From Pyricularia pennisetigena (taxonomy: Eukaryota; Ascomycota; Sordariomycetes; Magnaporthales; Pyriculariaceae), in contig NW_021940919.1 of the NCBI RefSeq assembly GCF_004337985.1, positions 1,399,874 to 1,463,873 on the forward strand: a DNA stretch of 64,000 bases, given 5' to 3'. The first letter of the stretch is position 1. Each line of letters begins with the position of its first letter. Both the position numbers and the translations under genes were made by a program. Below the pieces are notes generated by a model, which worked only from the letters and a program-made list of their open reading frames with translations, ran no database searches and was not told the DNA's origin. Below are positions 48,352 to 61,413 of this stretch, piece after piece.

Positions 48352-50178
48352 AGCATGTGTGTGGTAGAAAGATTTGTTGCCAGAAAACGGAGCGAAAGAC
48401 CAAATTAAATTCAAGCGCTTTTTGATGGGAGCGATGATGTAATGGAGGGGTTTCCTTGCGGCCCGTCCGCGTAATCTCCATATGTTGCACCAAGGTAGGA
48501 AAGTTGGCACTAGGTTCTGGTTTGAGAGGGAAGATCTTGGAATAGTGGATCGCTTCCTTCAAATCCCAGTCAGTATACCCCTGGCTTGCGATTCGGAGGG
48601 CTATTCGCAGAACTCAGCCCAAGTGAAGAAATCGCCATAATATTCTTTAGATGCTTCCATCATGGCGAGGTTCGTGAATTTGGCCATGTAGTTGTGATAT
48701 CAGATGATTCCGTGTAGAGTGAGAAGTATAGGGCTGGCGGTTATTCCTAATGTTTATTTTAATCGATTGACGCCCTTGAGCGCCGTCCGTCCTTGATGCA
48801 AAGGAAAGGCACGGGGGAGGCGCTCCAAGGCCCGTCAAGTACCTGGCGATCGTGTAACCTACAGTACAGTACATAGTACAGCCGAGAATGGAGACCCACA
48901 AAAGTGCTTGTGTCAGTGTTATGTTGATCGGCCAACCGAGGGGCCAAGCGCGAAGCGCCGAGGCATACACCCTTCATCCATTTGGGATGGCTCGACTCGT
49001 TGAGTTTGGTCGTCCTACCTAGGTCAAAATAACAGCAAAGGTCAGACCTGTCAACTGAACAAACCCTCACGGTTCCTGGCGCTTAAGCACCGCTAGACTG
49101 CCGGTATGTAGAATGTGTTAAATTTTCAGATGAGATGGTACATACTTTAATCACTGACATTTGATCACTGACATAATTTGGTGATTGCCAACGTCACTAT
49201 ACTATTGCAAGATTTACTTGAGATATCCTGGCCTCTCTGTCAAACAGCAAAGCAGCCCTCGAGGCCCCTTTTCCCGACTTCCCGAGACAACTTCAGATTT
49301 TTTTTTCGGCCCTGGCCGTTAACCCTGGTGAAGACGGCCCGACAGAGTGAAAACTGGGCCTGCGAGCGACAAAGACCCGCATCCTGGGTATCTTTAGACG
49401 TCATCCAGAAGCCAGGCACAACCATTCTCAAACAGCTAAAGAAGAAAAAGACATTGATAATCAGAGCAGAAGCAAAGAGAAACGAGAGACAGAAAAACAA
49501 CAGAATCAAAGAACCCAACCGAAGCGAAGGATAGCAACGGCATCATAACGAAGGACACGAGTTGTCAAGGTGGGAGGGTTAATCATTTAACATTCAATCC
49601 TCCCTCGTTTCTGCCGCAGTCACCCCTGTACCGCACCGGAAGTACCTTGCCAATGCAGCAATAAACCACCCAGGCCCCCCAGCCCCAACAATCCACCCAA
49701 CTCAAGCCAGCCGACGTCGATCTGGGCTACGCCGACTGTTGCATTCTCCAGTTTTGATACAGACTTGCCCGCTTTGTTGATTACGTTTGCCGAGAATTGG
49801 CACAGTCTGGGCCCACGAGTACCGCAACCGCCATTAATTTGCTTTTCGGACCAAGGTGCCAAACCGGTCACTACACACTTCACCCGACCAGCATTGGCCA
49901 GGTCCTGGCCCTCTCTTTTCTCCTCTAACGCTCCAATTGACGCCAGCACTAGGACAATTTGCGGATTGCTCATTTCCTGCCGTTATCCATCAACCCATCT
50001 ATCGGGCGTACGGGGAGACGCCTGACCTAGTGTTGACTTGACCTTGGAAAGCGGGACACGCCAGTCGTCATTGCCCTTTCAAGCGCGCACACGCCCAGGA
50101 AACCACTCGGGAACTGGGGAAATCAAGCGATCGGAGAAATAAAAAAAAAATTCAATAGAATAAAAAAAACCCTAAAAA

Positions 50179-52503
50179 ATGCAACGGCACAACAGGTACG
50201 AGGTTGATCCTGCCGAGCGGGAGCCACTCGAATACTCTGGCTACTCCCACTTCCAAGGTCAGCCACAACCCACCACCCACTACGACAACCGGAATCAATA
50301 CCATCAACCACAACAACAACAACAACAACTACAACAACAACAAAACCATCACCATCACCTCCACCAACAACAGGAGTACTACGACCACGGAAACACCCAC
50401 GACCATTACGACGACAGTGGAAACCATCGCCAACCCCCTTCGCCTCCGCGCGCCGCTTCCGGCACCTATCGACCCGACGCACATTTGGACGCATCCCTTG
50501 ATCGTCTGCGAGCTGAGCGAAGGAACGATCGCGACCACCACAACTGGCCCGGTGCCGCTTCACCAAACCCGGATATAGTATCACCTCTGTCACCGCCGCA
50601 GCCAGCTGACAGCGGCTACTGGGTCCAGGAGCACGGTGGCCGAGCGAGGCCTCCTAAAAGCAACGTCACGCCAGGCGCCGACAATTTTAGCGCCTCCGCC
50701 GGCGGTGGCATGGCTGGAATCGCCTACCAAGTGGCCGACCGTAACGCTAGAGAGAGCGGGTTAGAAGCCATGAGCGGCACCGACCCAGCGCAACCGAATT
50801 ACCCGGAACAGGCGTATCACGGTGTACAGAACGGCCACAATCACGATGGTGACTTTGGCCGGCAGTCTCCTCACCCTTCCGATGGGGCACGACAAAGGGG
50901 TTACGGACATGATGCCGGGGACAGGGATTCTCATTCTAGCCTCACTGGCCTTGGTGCCTCGGGCATTCCTCCAGGCAGATCGACACCAGGCAATGTTACG
51001 CCATCAAGAAGTCCTTTGAGTCGCTGCGGCGTGTACACTGACGACCCATACTCAGGCTTTTCAAGATCAAGCCTCCCAAATCTTGGCGTCGTCAACCCAC
51101 ACGACATTTTTGACGACGGGGATGACGGCCTCGATTACGGTAGGAGAAACCACCGCGCATCAGTTCTGAGCTTGGGAGCATCGAGCAATCGGAGTGGCAG
51201 CAATTTAGGTGCCGCTGCCGCAGGCGCCGGTGCCGGGCGGTCTGGTAGCGGTTCCAGGGCAGCTGCGTATGGACCTGTCAATAGCAATACTCCATACGAG
51301 GAGACACACAACCTCGGCGCCGAGAAGAGCTGGGGCGAGAAGCCCAAAGGCAAATCAAAGGTGTGGAGACTTGTCGTCATTGGGATTGTTGCTGTCGCCA
51401 TCATTGCTGCCTTGGCGCTGGGCATCGTCTTCGGTGTGGTTCTCAAGGATGGCGGCGGTGGTGGCGGCGGCGGCTCGGGGCAGTCGGCTCAGGAGGATCA
51501 GGCCGCAAATGGTGACCTGACCTCTGAAAGCAAAGAGATCAAGGATTTGATGAGCAACAATCAGCTACACAAGGTATTCATGGGTATGGACTACACGCCT
51601 CTTAACACGCAGTACCCGGAATGTCTCAAGTTCCCACCTTCGCAAAACAACGTCACACGCGACATCGCCGTGTTGTCTAAGCTCACCAACATTGTTCGTA
51701 CCTACGGTACTGACTGCAACCAAACCGAGATGGTCATCACGGCGATCGACAGGCTCAAGCTTAAGGGCAAGATGAAGATGTGGCTCGGAGTCTGGCAGGA
51801 CAAGAATGAGACGACAAACGCACGTCAGCTGGGTGAGATGTGGAATATACTCGACCACCACTCCAAGAATGGCCGCAAGCCAGAAGACTACTTCAAGGGC
51901 TTGATTGTAGCCAACGAGGTTTTGTATCGCAAGGAGATGACTACTAGTCAGCTCCAGCTTCTGTTGTCAAACGTGAGAACCAATCTGACAGCCAAGGGCA
52001 TTAACCTTCCTGTGGCGACGTCGGACCTAGGTGACGACTGGAGAAACAAAGATTTGGCCGACGCGTCCGATTACATCATGGCGAATATCCATCCCTTTTT
52101 CGGTGGAATTGCAGCAGAAGATGCTGCGACATGGTCAAAGACTTTCTATAACAATTGGGTCAAACCGAATGAGAAGTCGCAGGCGGAGAAGAATGTCATC
52201 GCGGAGTATGGGTGGCCTTCGCAGGGCGGAGAGCGATGTCCATCAGATGCCCCCAACTGCAAAAATCCCGCGGTGGCCGACATCAAGGGGCTTAATAGGG
52301 TTCTGGAAGACTGGGTGTGCCCGGCGCTCAATAATGGAACAAACTACTTTTGGTTCTCGGCGTTTGACGAGCCGTGGAAGATCCGGTTCAACACCGCAAA
52401 GGAGAATTGGGAGGATCACTGGGGGCTCATGACTGTGGACAGGAAACTCAAGAGTGGGATAACGATTCCGGATTGTGGTGGCAAGCAGGCGCCGGCCGCT
52501 TGA
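50179..52503 (+). CDS. btgC: GH17 endo-1,3-beta-glucosidase, BtgC type
   Basis: A single exon of 774 residues. The cytoplasmic N terminus (1-390) is His/Gln/Asn-rich then Gly/Ser-rich. A helix at about 395-422 (VWRLVVIGIVAVAIIAALAL) marks a type II membrane protein, followed by a Gly run. The C-terminal catalytic domain (about 465-770) is glycoside hydrolase family 17: MGMDYTPLNTQYPECLKFP, RTYGTDCNQTEMV, the proton donor in IVANEVLY (Glu about 580) and the nucleophile in VIAEYGWPSQGG (Glu about 676), then NYFWFSAFDEPWK. Length and layout match Aspergillus BtgC, which acts on cell-wall beta-1,3-glucan from the plasma membrane. The Q/H tract near residue 35-70 is CAA/CAC repeat-derived and its length may vary between strains. 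Confidence 0.92.
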   Translation: MQRHNRYEVDPAEREPLEYSGYSHFQGQPQPTTHYDNRNQYHQPQQQQQQLQQQQNHHHHLHQQQEYYDHGNTHDHYDDSGNHRQPPSPPRAASGTYRPDAHLDASLDRLRAERRNDRDHHNWPGAASPNPDIVSPLSPPQPADSGYWVQEHGGRARPPKSNVTPGADNFSASAGGGMAGIAYQVADRNARESGLEAMSGTDPAQPNYPEQAYHGVQNGHNHDGDFGRQSPHPSDGARQRGYGHDAGDRDSHSSLTGLGASGIPPGRSTPGNVTPSRSPLSRCGVYTDDPYSGFSRSSLPNLGVVNPHDIFDDGDDGLDYGRRNHRASVLSLGASSNRSGSNLGAAAAGAGAGRSGSGSRAAAYGPVNSNTPYEETHNLGAEKSWGEKPKGKSKVWRLVVIGIVAVAIIAALALGIVFGVVLKDGGGGGGGGSGQSAQEDQAANGDLTSESKEIKDLMSNNQLHKVFMGMDYTPLNTQYPECLKFPPSQNNVTRDIAVLSKLTNIVRTYGTDCNQTEMVITAIDRLKLKGKMKMWLGVWQDKNETTNARQLGEMWNILDHHSKNGRKPEDYFKGLIVANEVLYRKEMTTSQLQLLLSNVRTNLTAKGINLPVATSDLGDDWRNKDLADASDYIMANIHPFFGGIAAEDAATWSKTFYNNWVKPNEKSQAEKNVIAEYGWPSQGGERCPSDAPNCKNPAVADIKGLNRVLEDWVCPALNNGTNYFWFSAFDEPWKIRFNTAKENWEDHWGLMTVDRKLKSGITIPDCGGKQAPAA

Positions 52504-53614
52504 AACAATATCATCTTTTTTCTCATTCTATGAGTGGGGGATGCTCTTGGTGCACTAGCCTCGCTGTGCTTGGATTTGCGAGGCGGTAGGGATTCACGCT
52601 TATTTTCCAAAGGGAGTTTGGGAGGGAAACATGTTTTATACTTTGTCATCATTTCCATACTTTTTTTTCTTTCTTTTTCTGGCTGTTTCCATCGAATGCA
52701 ACATAGCAAACCATTTTGTTTATTTTATGCAGCGCTGTGGACGCTGTTCTGGCTTTGCTTTTTCCTTCTTCCTTTTTGTTTTCTTTCCCCTGCTGATTAT
52801 GAGGAAGCGGTCGGTGAAGGAGTCTCGACTTAATTTGCTTCTGTTCCTTACATCTTTTGGGTTGTACAAGACTCAACTGATATGCATTAGCAGGCAAAGT
52901 ACATGGTTTGATAAGGGCAGGCTCATAGACACAGTGTAGATAGTTGTATAAATAGAGAATGTGAAATGAAAGCGTTCGCGGGCCATGCGGATTAGTGTGC
53001 ACAGAATAAACTAATGGAGGGTTAGGACTTAACCCAGTCCAAGCTACGGATGGTACCTGGCGGGTCCTAGGCTTTGCTTGCTACCTCCATGTCTAGGCCC
53101 GTTAGCTTTCTACCCCGCAGGCACGGGAAGTCCCAGCAGGGATACAGTGACGTCTAACTCCAGGCGCGGTTCTACGTTAGGTTGCTAGCTTCAATTAAAA
53201 TAGACGCGACAGCTTCAACCTCATAGTTGGTTACCTCTTGCGCGTCACCCTGCGCATACGAAGGTTCATTCATACCTGCGCCTGCCAACCAGCCAAAATA
53301 CGAGCTTGATCGTAGGCACACTATCATCTAGACGGACACCGGAATTTATGCTTATATATGTGCCGCCAATTGCTGGCGCTCTTAATCCCGACGGAGAGGT
53401 CCCGCGACGTCCTAGGAACGCACCCCTTCGTCGTTCTCTGTCCCTTATATGTCAAGTCCGTCTTGGCTGGCACCGCCCAATGCCTTGAGCCTCTTTATCG
53501 CAAATAGTACCAGAGAACGATCAAGAAAAGACATCTTCTGGGGGCCTAGCGGGGTCGCGACCGCTGGCCTGGAGAAGCTTGGTCTGTTTGTCTTGAGTAT
53601 TAGGAGTTGTCAAA
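52504..53614. other. intergenic
   Basis: The 3' region of the GH17 gene and the promoter of the SPT8 gene. Nothing else is recognised. Confidence 0.4.
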
Positions 53615-56186
53615 ATGGAAGACGATGACAGAGGTACGGTGAACAACCAAAGATGCGACGCCCTTGCGCGCTTCCAAACCCCACTCAAAGATTGCCTGTG
53701 ACTCACGCTTGTGCAATTATAACCTGCCTAGAATCCAACGCAAGCTCAGACAATGAACAGGATGAGGTGATGGAGGACGCCGTGGAGGAGCCCGACGCCG
53801 AAGATAACGAGGGAGAAGACGAAGAAGATAACGAAAACGAGAATGATGACGAGGAGGAGGACGACGGCGAGAATGAAGATCCCGATGTCGTGCAAGACAA
53901 GCCCAGTAACGATAAAACCGTCACCGGCAAGGAGATCGCCGCCGCCGCCACCGATGGAGGAGACGGCGTCTCCCTGGCGAGCCAAAAGCGGCCAGGCAGC
54001 AGTGGCAGCAATACCAACGATGGCAGCAAGGACGACCGTGTAGCAGGAAAGGCACCAGAGACAGATGCGACGCGGGAAAAGACGCCAGCGACGCCAATCA
54101 AGCCCGGGTGGCGACCCAAGATAGACCCGACGCGCATCTCGGCGCGGCTCTACGACATTGTGCCCACCATGGCGGCTCCGCAGGCCACGAGCATCAATGC
54201 CTTTGCTGCGACGCCCGACCAGCGCTTCTGGGTCACGGGAGGGTCGGACGGATATGTGCGGAAGTACGATGCCCAGGGCACCATAAACGGCAAGCTACCA
54301 TTGACGGTGGCACAGCGTCATCCGTTTGTTGACTCTGTTGTCAAGGCCGGCATTCTGATGAGCTACTGGGAAAACGAAGAGGTTTCAGGGCCCAGCGGTG
54401 GTAGTGGCAGCACCAGTGTTGGAGTCGGAGGAGTCGGGAGCAGCAGCGGCGCCTTGGCCTTTGGAGTCGGCGCGGCTACCCACGATCACATCCTCAGCCC
54501 CGTGTACAGTATCGCGGTGCAGGCCCAGGGGCTATGGGTGCTGTCGGGTACAGAAGGCGGCGGCATCAACCTGTCAAGTGGGCGCCACGAGGAAGGCAAG
54601 CGTATTGCGTGCTTACACAAGCACAGCAGCGCTGTCAGCGTGCTGACCATGTTACCAGACGAGAAGACGGTGCTGAGCGGCAGCTGGGACAAAACAGTTG
54701 CCGACTGGGACCTTAACAATGGTCAGGTCCGGCGGACCTTTGTTGGCAGCGGCAGCCAGATCTCGGTCGTGGAGCTCAGGCCGCTCTGTGGCGCGCCCGT
54801 GCCGTCCCTAGGGGCATTGTTTGACGACGAAACCAACGGCGATGTCAAGGGCGTATGGTCCACCATGAGCAGCAACAACGACGCCAAGTTCCGCAATGGG
54901 TCGTTGGGCAACGGCATCGTCAATGGTAACTCGAGCGCCAGTGGCTCCGGGGCCAATGGTGCAGCGGGTCTGGGCGGTACTGCCTCTGGTGCTGCTGGCG
55001 GTGATGGTGGAGTAGGAACCGCGTTTGCACAAACGGCTTCACCGGCACACGAAAGTCTTTTCGGCAGCCCGGCAGGGTCCTTGTTTGGCGACGACACCAT
55101 TGGCGGCAATGGCAATGTGTTTGGGGACGATGATGACGACTTCAATACTCACACCATGGACATGGACCTTAACGGGGGAGGCGAGACAGGTCAGAACGGT
55201 GGTGTCGGTTCTGGTCCTACCGCGGACGATATAGCCATGGGTGGCACTGACGAGGGGCCGGCTGGAGATGCTATCGGAGACGCTGGCAAAAATGCAGTCT
55301 CCGCTGCTGAACCTGCTACTGCCACCGCTGCTGCTACAGGGGAAGATGTAGCTAGAGTATCTCAGACAATGACCTCGGCGGACACACAACTGCCACCACC
55401 TACAGCACCGCTGGCAACATCCGCCATGTCAACATCGTCAAATACCGAAACCGACGTCAACAAAGAGTCAGCCTTGTCGTCAGAGCCAGCTGTCCCTGCT
55501 GCTACCGCTGCTACTGAAAATAACACAGACCAACCGAATATTGTCTTCAACTCTGCTGCGCCGGCACACGCGGATCCCACCCAGATGTCTGATCAGGTCT
55601 TCCTATCAGCCTCGATCGACGGCACGCTGCGTATCTGGGATCGACGTGTACCTCGTGATCCAGTGGCCCGCATCGGCACCCGCCCGGGAGTTCCGCCGTG
55701 GTGCATGGGGGCATGCTGGAGTCCCGATGGAAACTGGATTTACGCAGGTCGCCGCAACGGTACCGTTGAGGAATATAGCATCCATAAGGCTAGGTCGGGC
55801 TGGGCCCCCGAACGTGCTCTGAAGCTGCCCGCGGGGAGTGGTGCCGTGAGCGCCGTAAGAGCCATGCCCAATGGGAGGCATCTTGTTGTGTAAGTTTTGC
55901 CTTTCCACTTAACCCTGGTCTGTTTCTTTGTGCTTAAAAACCACTGACAACTCCCAAAAGTGCATCGCACGACATTCTCCGGCTTTACGACCTCCGCGAT
56001 AGCTCCGCCTTCAAAGGTTCCTCGGTCCCCTTCCTCATCGTACCTGGTCCACCCCGCGCAGGTGTCATTGCGCAACTATACATTGACCCATCGGCCCGCT
56101 TCATGGTTTCAATTGCGGGCACGCGCGGCTGGGATGGCACTTCGACCGAATGCCTGGTGGGTTACGAGATTAATGTCGCCGGGTAG
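53615..56186 (+). CDS. SPT8: SAGA complex subunit Spt8 (WD40)
   Basis: Exons 53615-53633, 53732-55889 and 55961-56186 are joined in phase, giving about 800 residues. The 19-nt first exon (MEDDDR) and 98-nt intron (GTACGG ... CCTAG) lead into SNASSDNEQDEVMED; the last intron (GTAAGT ... AAAAG) leads into ASHDILRLYDLRD and ends CLVGYEINVAG. The acidic N terminus (to about residue 80) is followed by WD40 repeats: RISARLYDIVPTMAAPQAT, ATPDQRFWVTGGSDGYVRKYD, SGSWDKTVADWDL, SASIDGTLRIWDRR, CWSPDGNWIYAGRRNGTVEEYS. Spt8 is a TBP-regulating subunit of the SAGA co-activator. A long Gly/Ala/Thr/Asp-rich insert (roughly 400-620) separates the repeats. Exon 1 is inferred from splice signals and fit; the rest is firm. 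Confidence 0.88.
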
Positions 56187-57282
56187 AGACAGGGCAGCCG
56201 GACAGTGGCTGCATCGACATTGAGGGAGGTGGTCAGCAAGGGTTCATTAGCTGTCAGAGTATCAGTCGTCTCTTCCTGATGTGCTTCTTGTATGTTTCTG
56301 GCTCAATGTGTGTGTGTGTGTGTTTTCTTCTTTTTGTATGTCTGGCTGTTGAGTTGATTGATGCTCGAGCGTGGAGTACGAATATAGCATTCGGGTTTGG
56401 CCGTTGAGGAATAAATATCCTCTCACGCAACAGTTACAGTACGTCTAGCCAGGCATCATCGCCCATGTAGGGGATAGAACACTCGGCTTGCTGTGGTATC
56501 ACATGCTTGTCTTTTACAGTAGCTTGTGGCTGGCTGTACGTACTGTTGGAAGGTTGCTGTAGCAAGACAATAAATAGTCTGCCTATCTCTGCCTGCTTAG
56601 CGGATAGAGCTTAGAACCGAAGACCAAGCGTCACCCAGTGTTGGAAAGATATATTTCTTTGATTCATCACTTCAAAACTCGACACCCTGGACTGCTTGAT
56701 TTTTGCGTGCTCATGGAGGCTGCTAGTATCTGGAAAGTCATTGTAGAACCACAAAGCTTACACAGCCAGCTCCGGAAGCATCATGCTCAGTCCGGGCTGG
56801 TAAATGGGCGCCTAGAGAAACTTGGTCGAACACTTCATGCTTGCTCTGAAAGAATTTGATCTAGAAAGCCTTTCCTGCTTTGCTTGGGTAAATATTTGAG
56901 AAAACAAGTCGATGAGGACAGTGCAAAAAGGCATTAATGTTCTAAAGAAGAAGAAGAAGAAGAACGAAGCTAGCAATCAAAAATGGGATTGACAAAAAGC
57001 CATACAGTCCCTAAGCTGATAGAATGCTGGATTAGTGTGCGATCGGAGATGTCTAAATAAACAATCGAAATATGCTACGTGATGAAGCCCAGTAACTCGC
57101 TTTTGTACCTGTCATTTCTTCGTGTGTAAACTCCTCACCTCGGGAAATGTCGATGAAGATGTCGGACACCGAGTTTCGGCAGTCAGCTTTCAAGTCGAAA
57201 GAATATACCTTGGACCACTGGGATAAACACAAACACCAAAAAGACCCGGGGCAAGCAAGGATAAACACAACAGATTCACCAG
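56187..57282. other. convergent intergenic region
   Basis: The 3' sides of SPT8 (plus) and the unknown gene at 57283 (minus). A short (AAG)n run lies near 56946-56962. No gene is seen. Confidence 0.4.
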
Positions 57283-58652
57283 CTATCGGACCCGGTTCTG
57301 ACCATCCAGTAGATCCAAAATACAGTCCATAGCAATCCTAAACTCGCCAGTCTCGGATGCAATCTCATCTTCAGGCACCCCTGATGCCCTGACCCGGGCC
57401 ACTATTGCCTCAGTCGCTTCGTTGAGTCGGTCGAGAGCGGCAGCCATGCGTGGATACGTCAGTTGAATCAGGGTGAGGGCCGCCTCATGCTGAGCTTTGG
57501 CAAGCTGGTTGAGGTTTTGAACCTGCGCATTGAAGCTGCTCGACTGATAAACCACCACAGGCGAGCCACTACCACTATCTCGGGGCTGGCTGCTGCGGTG
57601 CTGCAAAGCCTCGATGCTGTTACGCTGCTGGCTCATCTGGCCGCTGAGGTTTTGCACAACGTTGCGCAGGGCTTCGAACTGGGTTTCCATACTCGGTTGG
57701 AGGCGCTTGCCATCGTCTGAGGCGTCGTCATCTGTGCCGGTGCATTTTCTCTTCTTGGCGCGGGCGTCATTGCTACCCATGCTTGAAACACTGGCCGGGC
57801 CCCTTTCATGGTTGCTCAGTGAGATGGGCGGTGAGTCGGGCTGTGTAGACGTGGCCACCATACTGGGCCTCTTTATGGTGACTCGTTGGCCACTACAAGG
57901 AGACACAGATTCGGCGGAGGAAGATGTGCGCGAGTCCTGAGCCATGCTCGCAGCAGAAGCTGTTTCTCCTGTCGTTCTCGTTTTGCTTGTCATACCTGTT
58001 GTGCGGCGGGCGAACGACCGTGTCGATGGAGGGCGGGAGATGTCCATAACTTGGACGGGCTCCAGAGGGGCATTGGCCATTCCAGGCCCGCGAGGGACGG
58101 CCTCGATGCTTCGAAAGATGGCACTGAATGCTGTAGAAGGCGTGGGGTAGAGTGGATGCCCGGTGGCAGCCCTTGAGGTGGCGAATTTTTCAGTATCCAT
58201 AGAGGGCAGAGCTTGACCTCGGCGGTTTGCAGCGGCTGTGCTTTCAAGGAAGGCCTTGATGGGCACGCTGGTTTTCTTTTTTCTGATACCGTTGTCAAAG
58301 TCGGCCATCTTGGAGTCATGGTCCTGACGGTTCTGAAGCCTATGTTTTGTTTTTCGTTTGAATGTCAGCCACCCAAGAACCTAGTCAGGGGTAGAGTAGT
58401 ACAAGTGAATGGTTTAGGAGTTGGTTACCGTCTGGCAGAAGCCTCAGCCATTGCGGCCTGGAGCAGTCTCTCCTTCTCCTGATCGCTTGCAACTGAATAC
58501 CCAACTGTCCGCTTGACAGCAACCCGGGCATTCAACATGGCCTTGTAGTCGGCGTTTCTTGCATTTCGAGAGTGCTGGTCCCGTGCAATGCTGAGTTCCG
58601 ACTCGTTTGCCAGGTCAGGGTGCATAGAGAGACCCCTGTGAGTACCAGCCAT
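57283..58652 (-). CDS. unknown protein with coiled coil
   Basis: Exons 58652-58429 and 58339-57283 are joined by an 89-nt intron (GTAACC ... CATAG, phase 2), giving about 426 residues. The join reads MAEASARRLQNRQDHDSKMA and continues DFDNGIRKKKTSVPIKAFL, so the usual start at the later Met would lose a well-formed N-terminal part. The middle is Ser/Thr/Pro-rich with an NLS-like ARAKKRKCTG. A coiled-coil segment follows (MSQQRNSIEALQ, about residues 300-320) and a helical C terminus (AALDRLNEATEAIVARVRAS). I do not recognise the family. Composition suggests a nuclear protein. The donor GTAACC is weaker than normal, which is the softest part of the model. Confidence 0.7.
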
Positions 58653-61413
58653 TGCTGCAGCTCGGATTGTGCTTGATTGACTGTTATAGGTTCAGAATCC
58701 AGACCGACGTGGTCCTCAGGATACCAAAGGTTTAGGGAGAAAATTGCAAGGAAGAGGCAGGTTAGAAAACCAAAATTCAACAACATGAGAGCGTACGAAG
58801 TAGCCGCAAAAAGATAGGTCGGAGGGGATCCGTGAGGTGATTTCTCAGCGATTCCACTCGTTTTGAGGTAAGGTAGGGAAAGCTGGGGAACTTCCAAACA
58901 GATGAGATTTGGCAGACTGCGTTGCCCGAAAATAAGTTGAGGCTTTGAAGCTTCGACTGTTGTTAGACTGCGAGGCCCTGCGCGCATGTGTGTATGTAAG
59001 AAAGAAAGGAAATGTCTGGTGTGAAAGAAGGGATTGCCTTTGATGGTTTAATCATTGACAACAAAAATGAAAGATAGAAGGCGGCTCCAGCCAAGCCAAG
59101 TCAAGGCGGCAGAAGCCTGATTTAAGTGTACCTAGGTGTGATACCCCAATTAAGTTACCTTAGTTTCTTTTTCCGGCCCAGGAAGCTACCTTAGCAGGTA
59201 GGTAGCGAAGGAGTAAGGGAGGTATCCAGAACATCTCCAGTGTGGAAGGAGGAATGCAGAGGGTGAACATACCGTTGTAGGATCCTAGCACGAGATATGG
59301 GAAAGTGGGACATGCCGCGGGCTAGGTGAGGGAAATGAGGAAGTCACGCAGGAAACTACGAAGTGACAGAAGCAAGGAAAAGATAGGAAAGGACGACGAG
59401 GAGAGAAACAAGAAGGTACGTATGAAAGAGGAAGAACCTCCCAGATTACGATCCAAGTTCAACGCACCCACAAACTGCAGCCACACGCGACTTCACAGTC
59501 AATAAACACTGGAAAGCTGTAGCGTTCTGAAGTCGTTGCAGAGGTAGCTGACTCATCGAGTAAAGATGCCGCAGTCTACTTACTTGATGATCACTTATCA
59601 AACCTCCCAAGCAAACCTGGCGTTGAGATGGCATCAACAAAACATTGGCTTATTGTTAAAATGTGTGAACGACTTGTCATAAACTCAAGACATATGGCTA
59701 GCAGCTTTTGACAGCAAACTGAAATATGGAAGTGACTGCCAGCGTCTAAACATCTCGTAGCCACACAACCAAGAACTGGATCCTGGATTGTCAGTTGGCC
59801 AGTTATTTACTGTCAGCTCTGTTGAATAAGCAAAGATTATTTGCCCACGGATAGCCAACCGAAGACATTCGATCAATTGAACAACGGGTTTCCTTCTGAA
59901 AACGAACGCCTCCTGATACATGGGTGAGTGCGTTGCCTGTTTCTCACCACGTTCTCGGTTGGCAAATACTAACAACAAGGTGAGCAATCGAGGATATAAC
60001 ATGCGTCAGGACGGGAGGGATCAAAAAATGAAAAGCAAGCCGGGAGATTGGCGTTTCAATTCTCCAAAGAGGATCAAACAAGTATTGACTTAGCTGCATC
60101 TTTTCATCACGATCCCAGATTCTCACCGCCTTGCCTCGTATTATTCCTAGTGTCATGGCAGTAAAGACGAGGACTAGCTAGCTATACGGAGCGCCGAGAA
60201 CAAAGGTCATCGCTGCTAAAAAGACTCTGCCTTATTTGAAGATTAAGTAGACATCGATCTTTTTGTACTCTTTGTTGGCTATCAAAAATAAACACAGGAC
60301 AGAGGCACTCGAGATCAGTTTATCCAGTCAAATGCATCATGTGAAGCGTTTCTATGTGCGTCTATTGCTTGTACGCTTGAGTGAACCACAGCCCACCCAG
60401 CCTCTGCCAGATCCAAGTCATGAGGACCAACTCCGAAATGCTCAGCTCGCGCTGATTGTTGCGTTGTCTTTTGCGTTAAAAAATGCGAATCTTTAAAAAC
60501 TAGGTTGATTTATGGCTCAAGTTGAACAAATTTCAGCACCAATAAAAAACCAAAAGAACAGAGGTGCGGACAACCTGAGTCAAAAATATATGCAGTAACT
60601 TGAAGTGGGAAACTGTGTATTCTTATAAAGCAAGCAGGATGAGTGCGGCAAACAAACTGACACTGTTGAGCAGAGACAAGGCCAGCTCAACATGAATTTG
60701 CCAAGGGATATGCTGCGTATCCAGACAGTAGACTAGAGGTGCACCAGCTGTCACGACAAGGCTGTGTATGGTACATCTTCTGTGTATTTTTCTCTTTATC
60801 TTTTGAAGCTCCATGCAATGACTGATCAAGACGAGGCGCAATCAGTTGCAGGGGGGTTGGGGCTGGGGAGAGGTTCGCTAAATGTAAGTCCGCGCCGGCC
60901 AAGTGCCGCAAGAAACTTGAGTTTTCTGTGGGCGCCGGGGCTGAGATCGCGGCGTGGACAAGGCAGATCAGATTGTGTTCGTGGTCGGGTGCTACCTTCA
61001 AGGTGCTGGCTGCCCGTGAGAGATGACGACGTGACATATCCCAAGCTGCCAGAGCTACACGAACCAGCCTCACTGTTGCCAACTAAACGCGGATTCAAGC
61101 AAACACCAGTTTTTGACGGCTGCGCTGAAGGGTGGTTGTGACAATTTTGCAAGTGGGTTTGCAAATCGTGGCTGATAGCAACCCCACTTGTTGGTGAGCC
61201 CAGAGCGAAGGTTTCCAACTTGACAGCATCGGATGGTTCAGAAAACTTCGCAGAGTAGCCCGAAGAATTCGCGCCCGCAAGATCCTGAGACTGAAGAGCC
61301 GAATCTCCGGACTCTTGTGATGTCCTTGTAGACTCTTTAGCGTGGGCCGAGGAGGACTAGTCCGACTGAACCCCGCTGTCCACTGTCGCGGAATCGAGAG
61401 AGCGACGTGACTT
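58653..61413. other. intergenic
   Basis: About 2.7 kb. It begins with the promoter of the unknown gene, which contains aggtaggtag-type microrepeats near 59195. No supported gene. ORFs such as 60687-61218 (minus) lack motifs and overlap non-coding-looking sequence. Confidence 0.4.

Larger units (their letters stand above)
47383..50178. other. intergenic
   Basis: About 2.8 kb without a supported gene. T14A12 lies at 47674-47699 and a (CAAA)n array at 48322-48351. The last 600 nt are likely promoter of the GH17 gene. Confidence 0.4.

Noticed and set aside
60687..61218. ORFs near 60.7-61.2 kb on both strands
   Set aside because: They overlap each other on opposite strands with no motif and lie in the 3' region of the STRAP-like gene.
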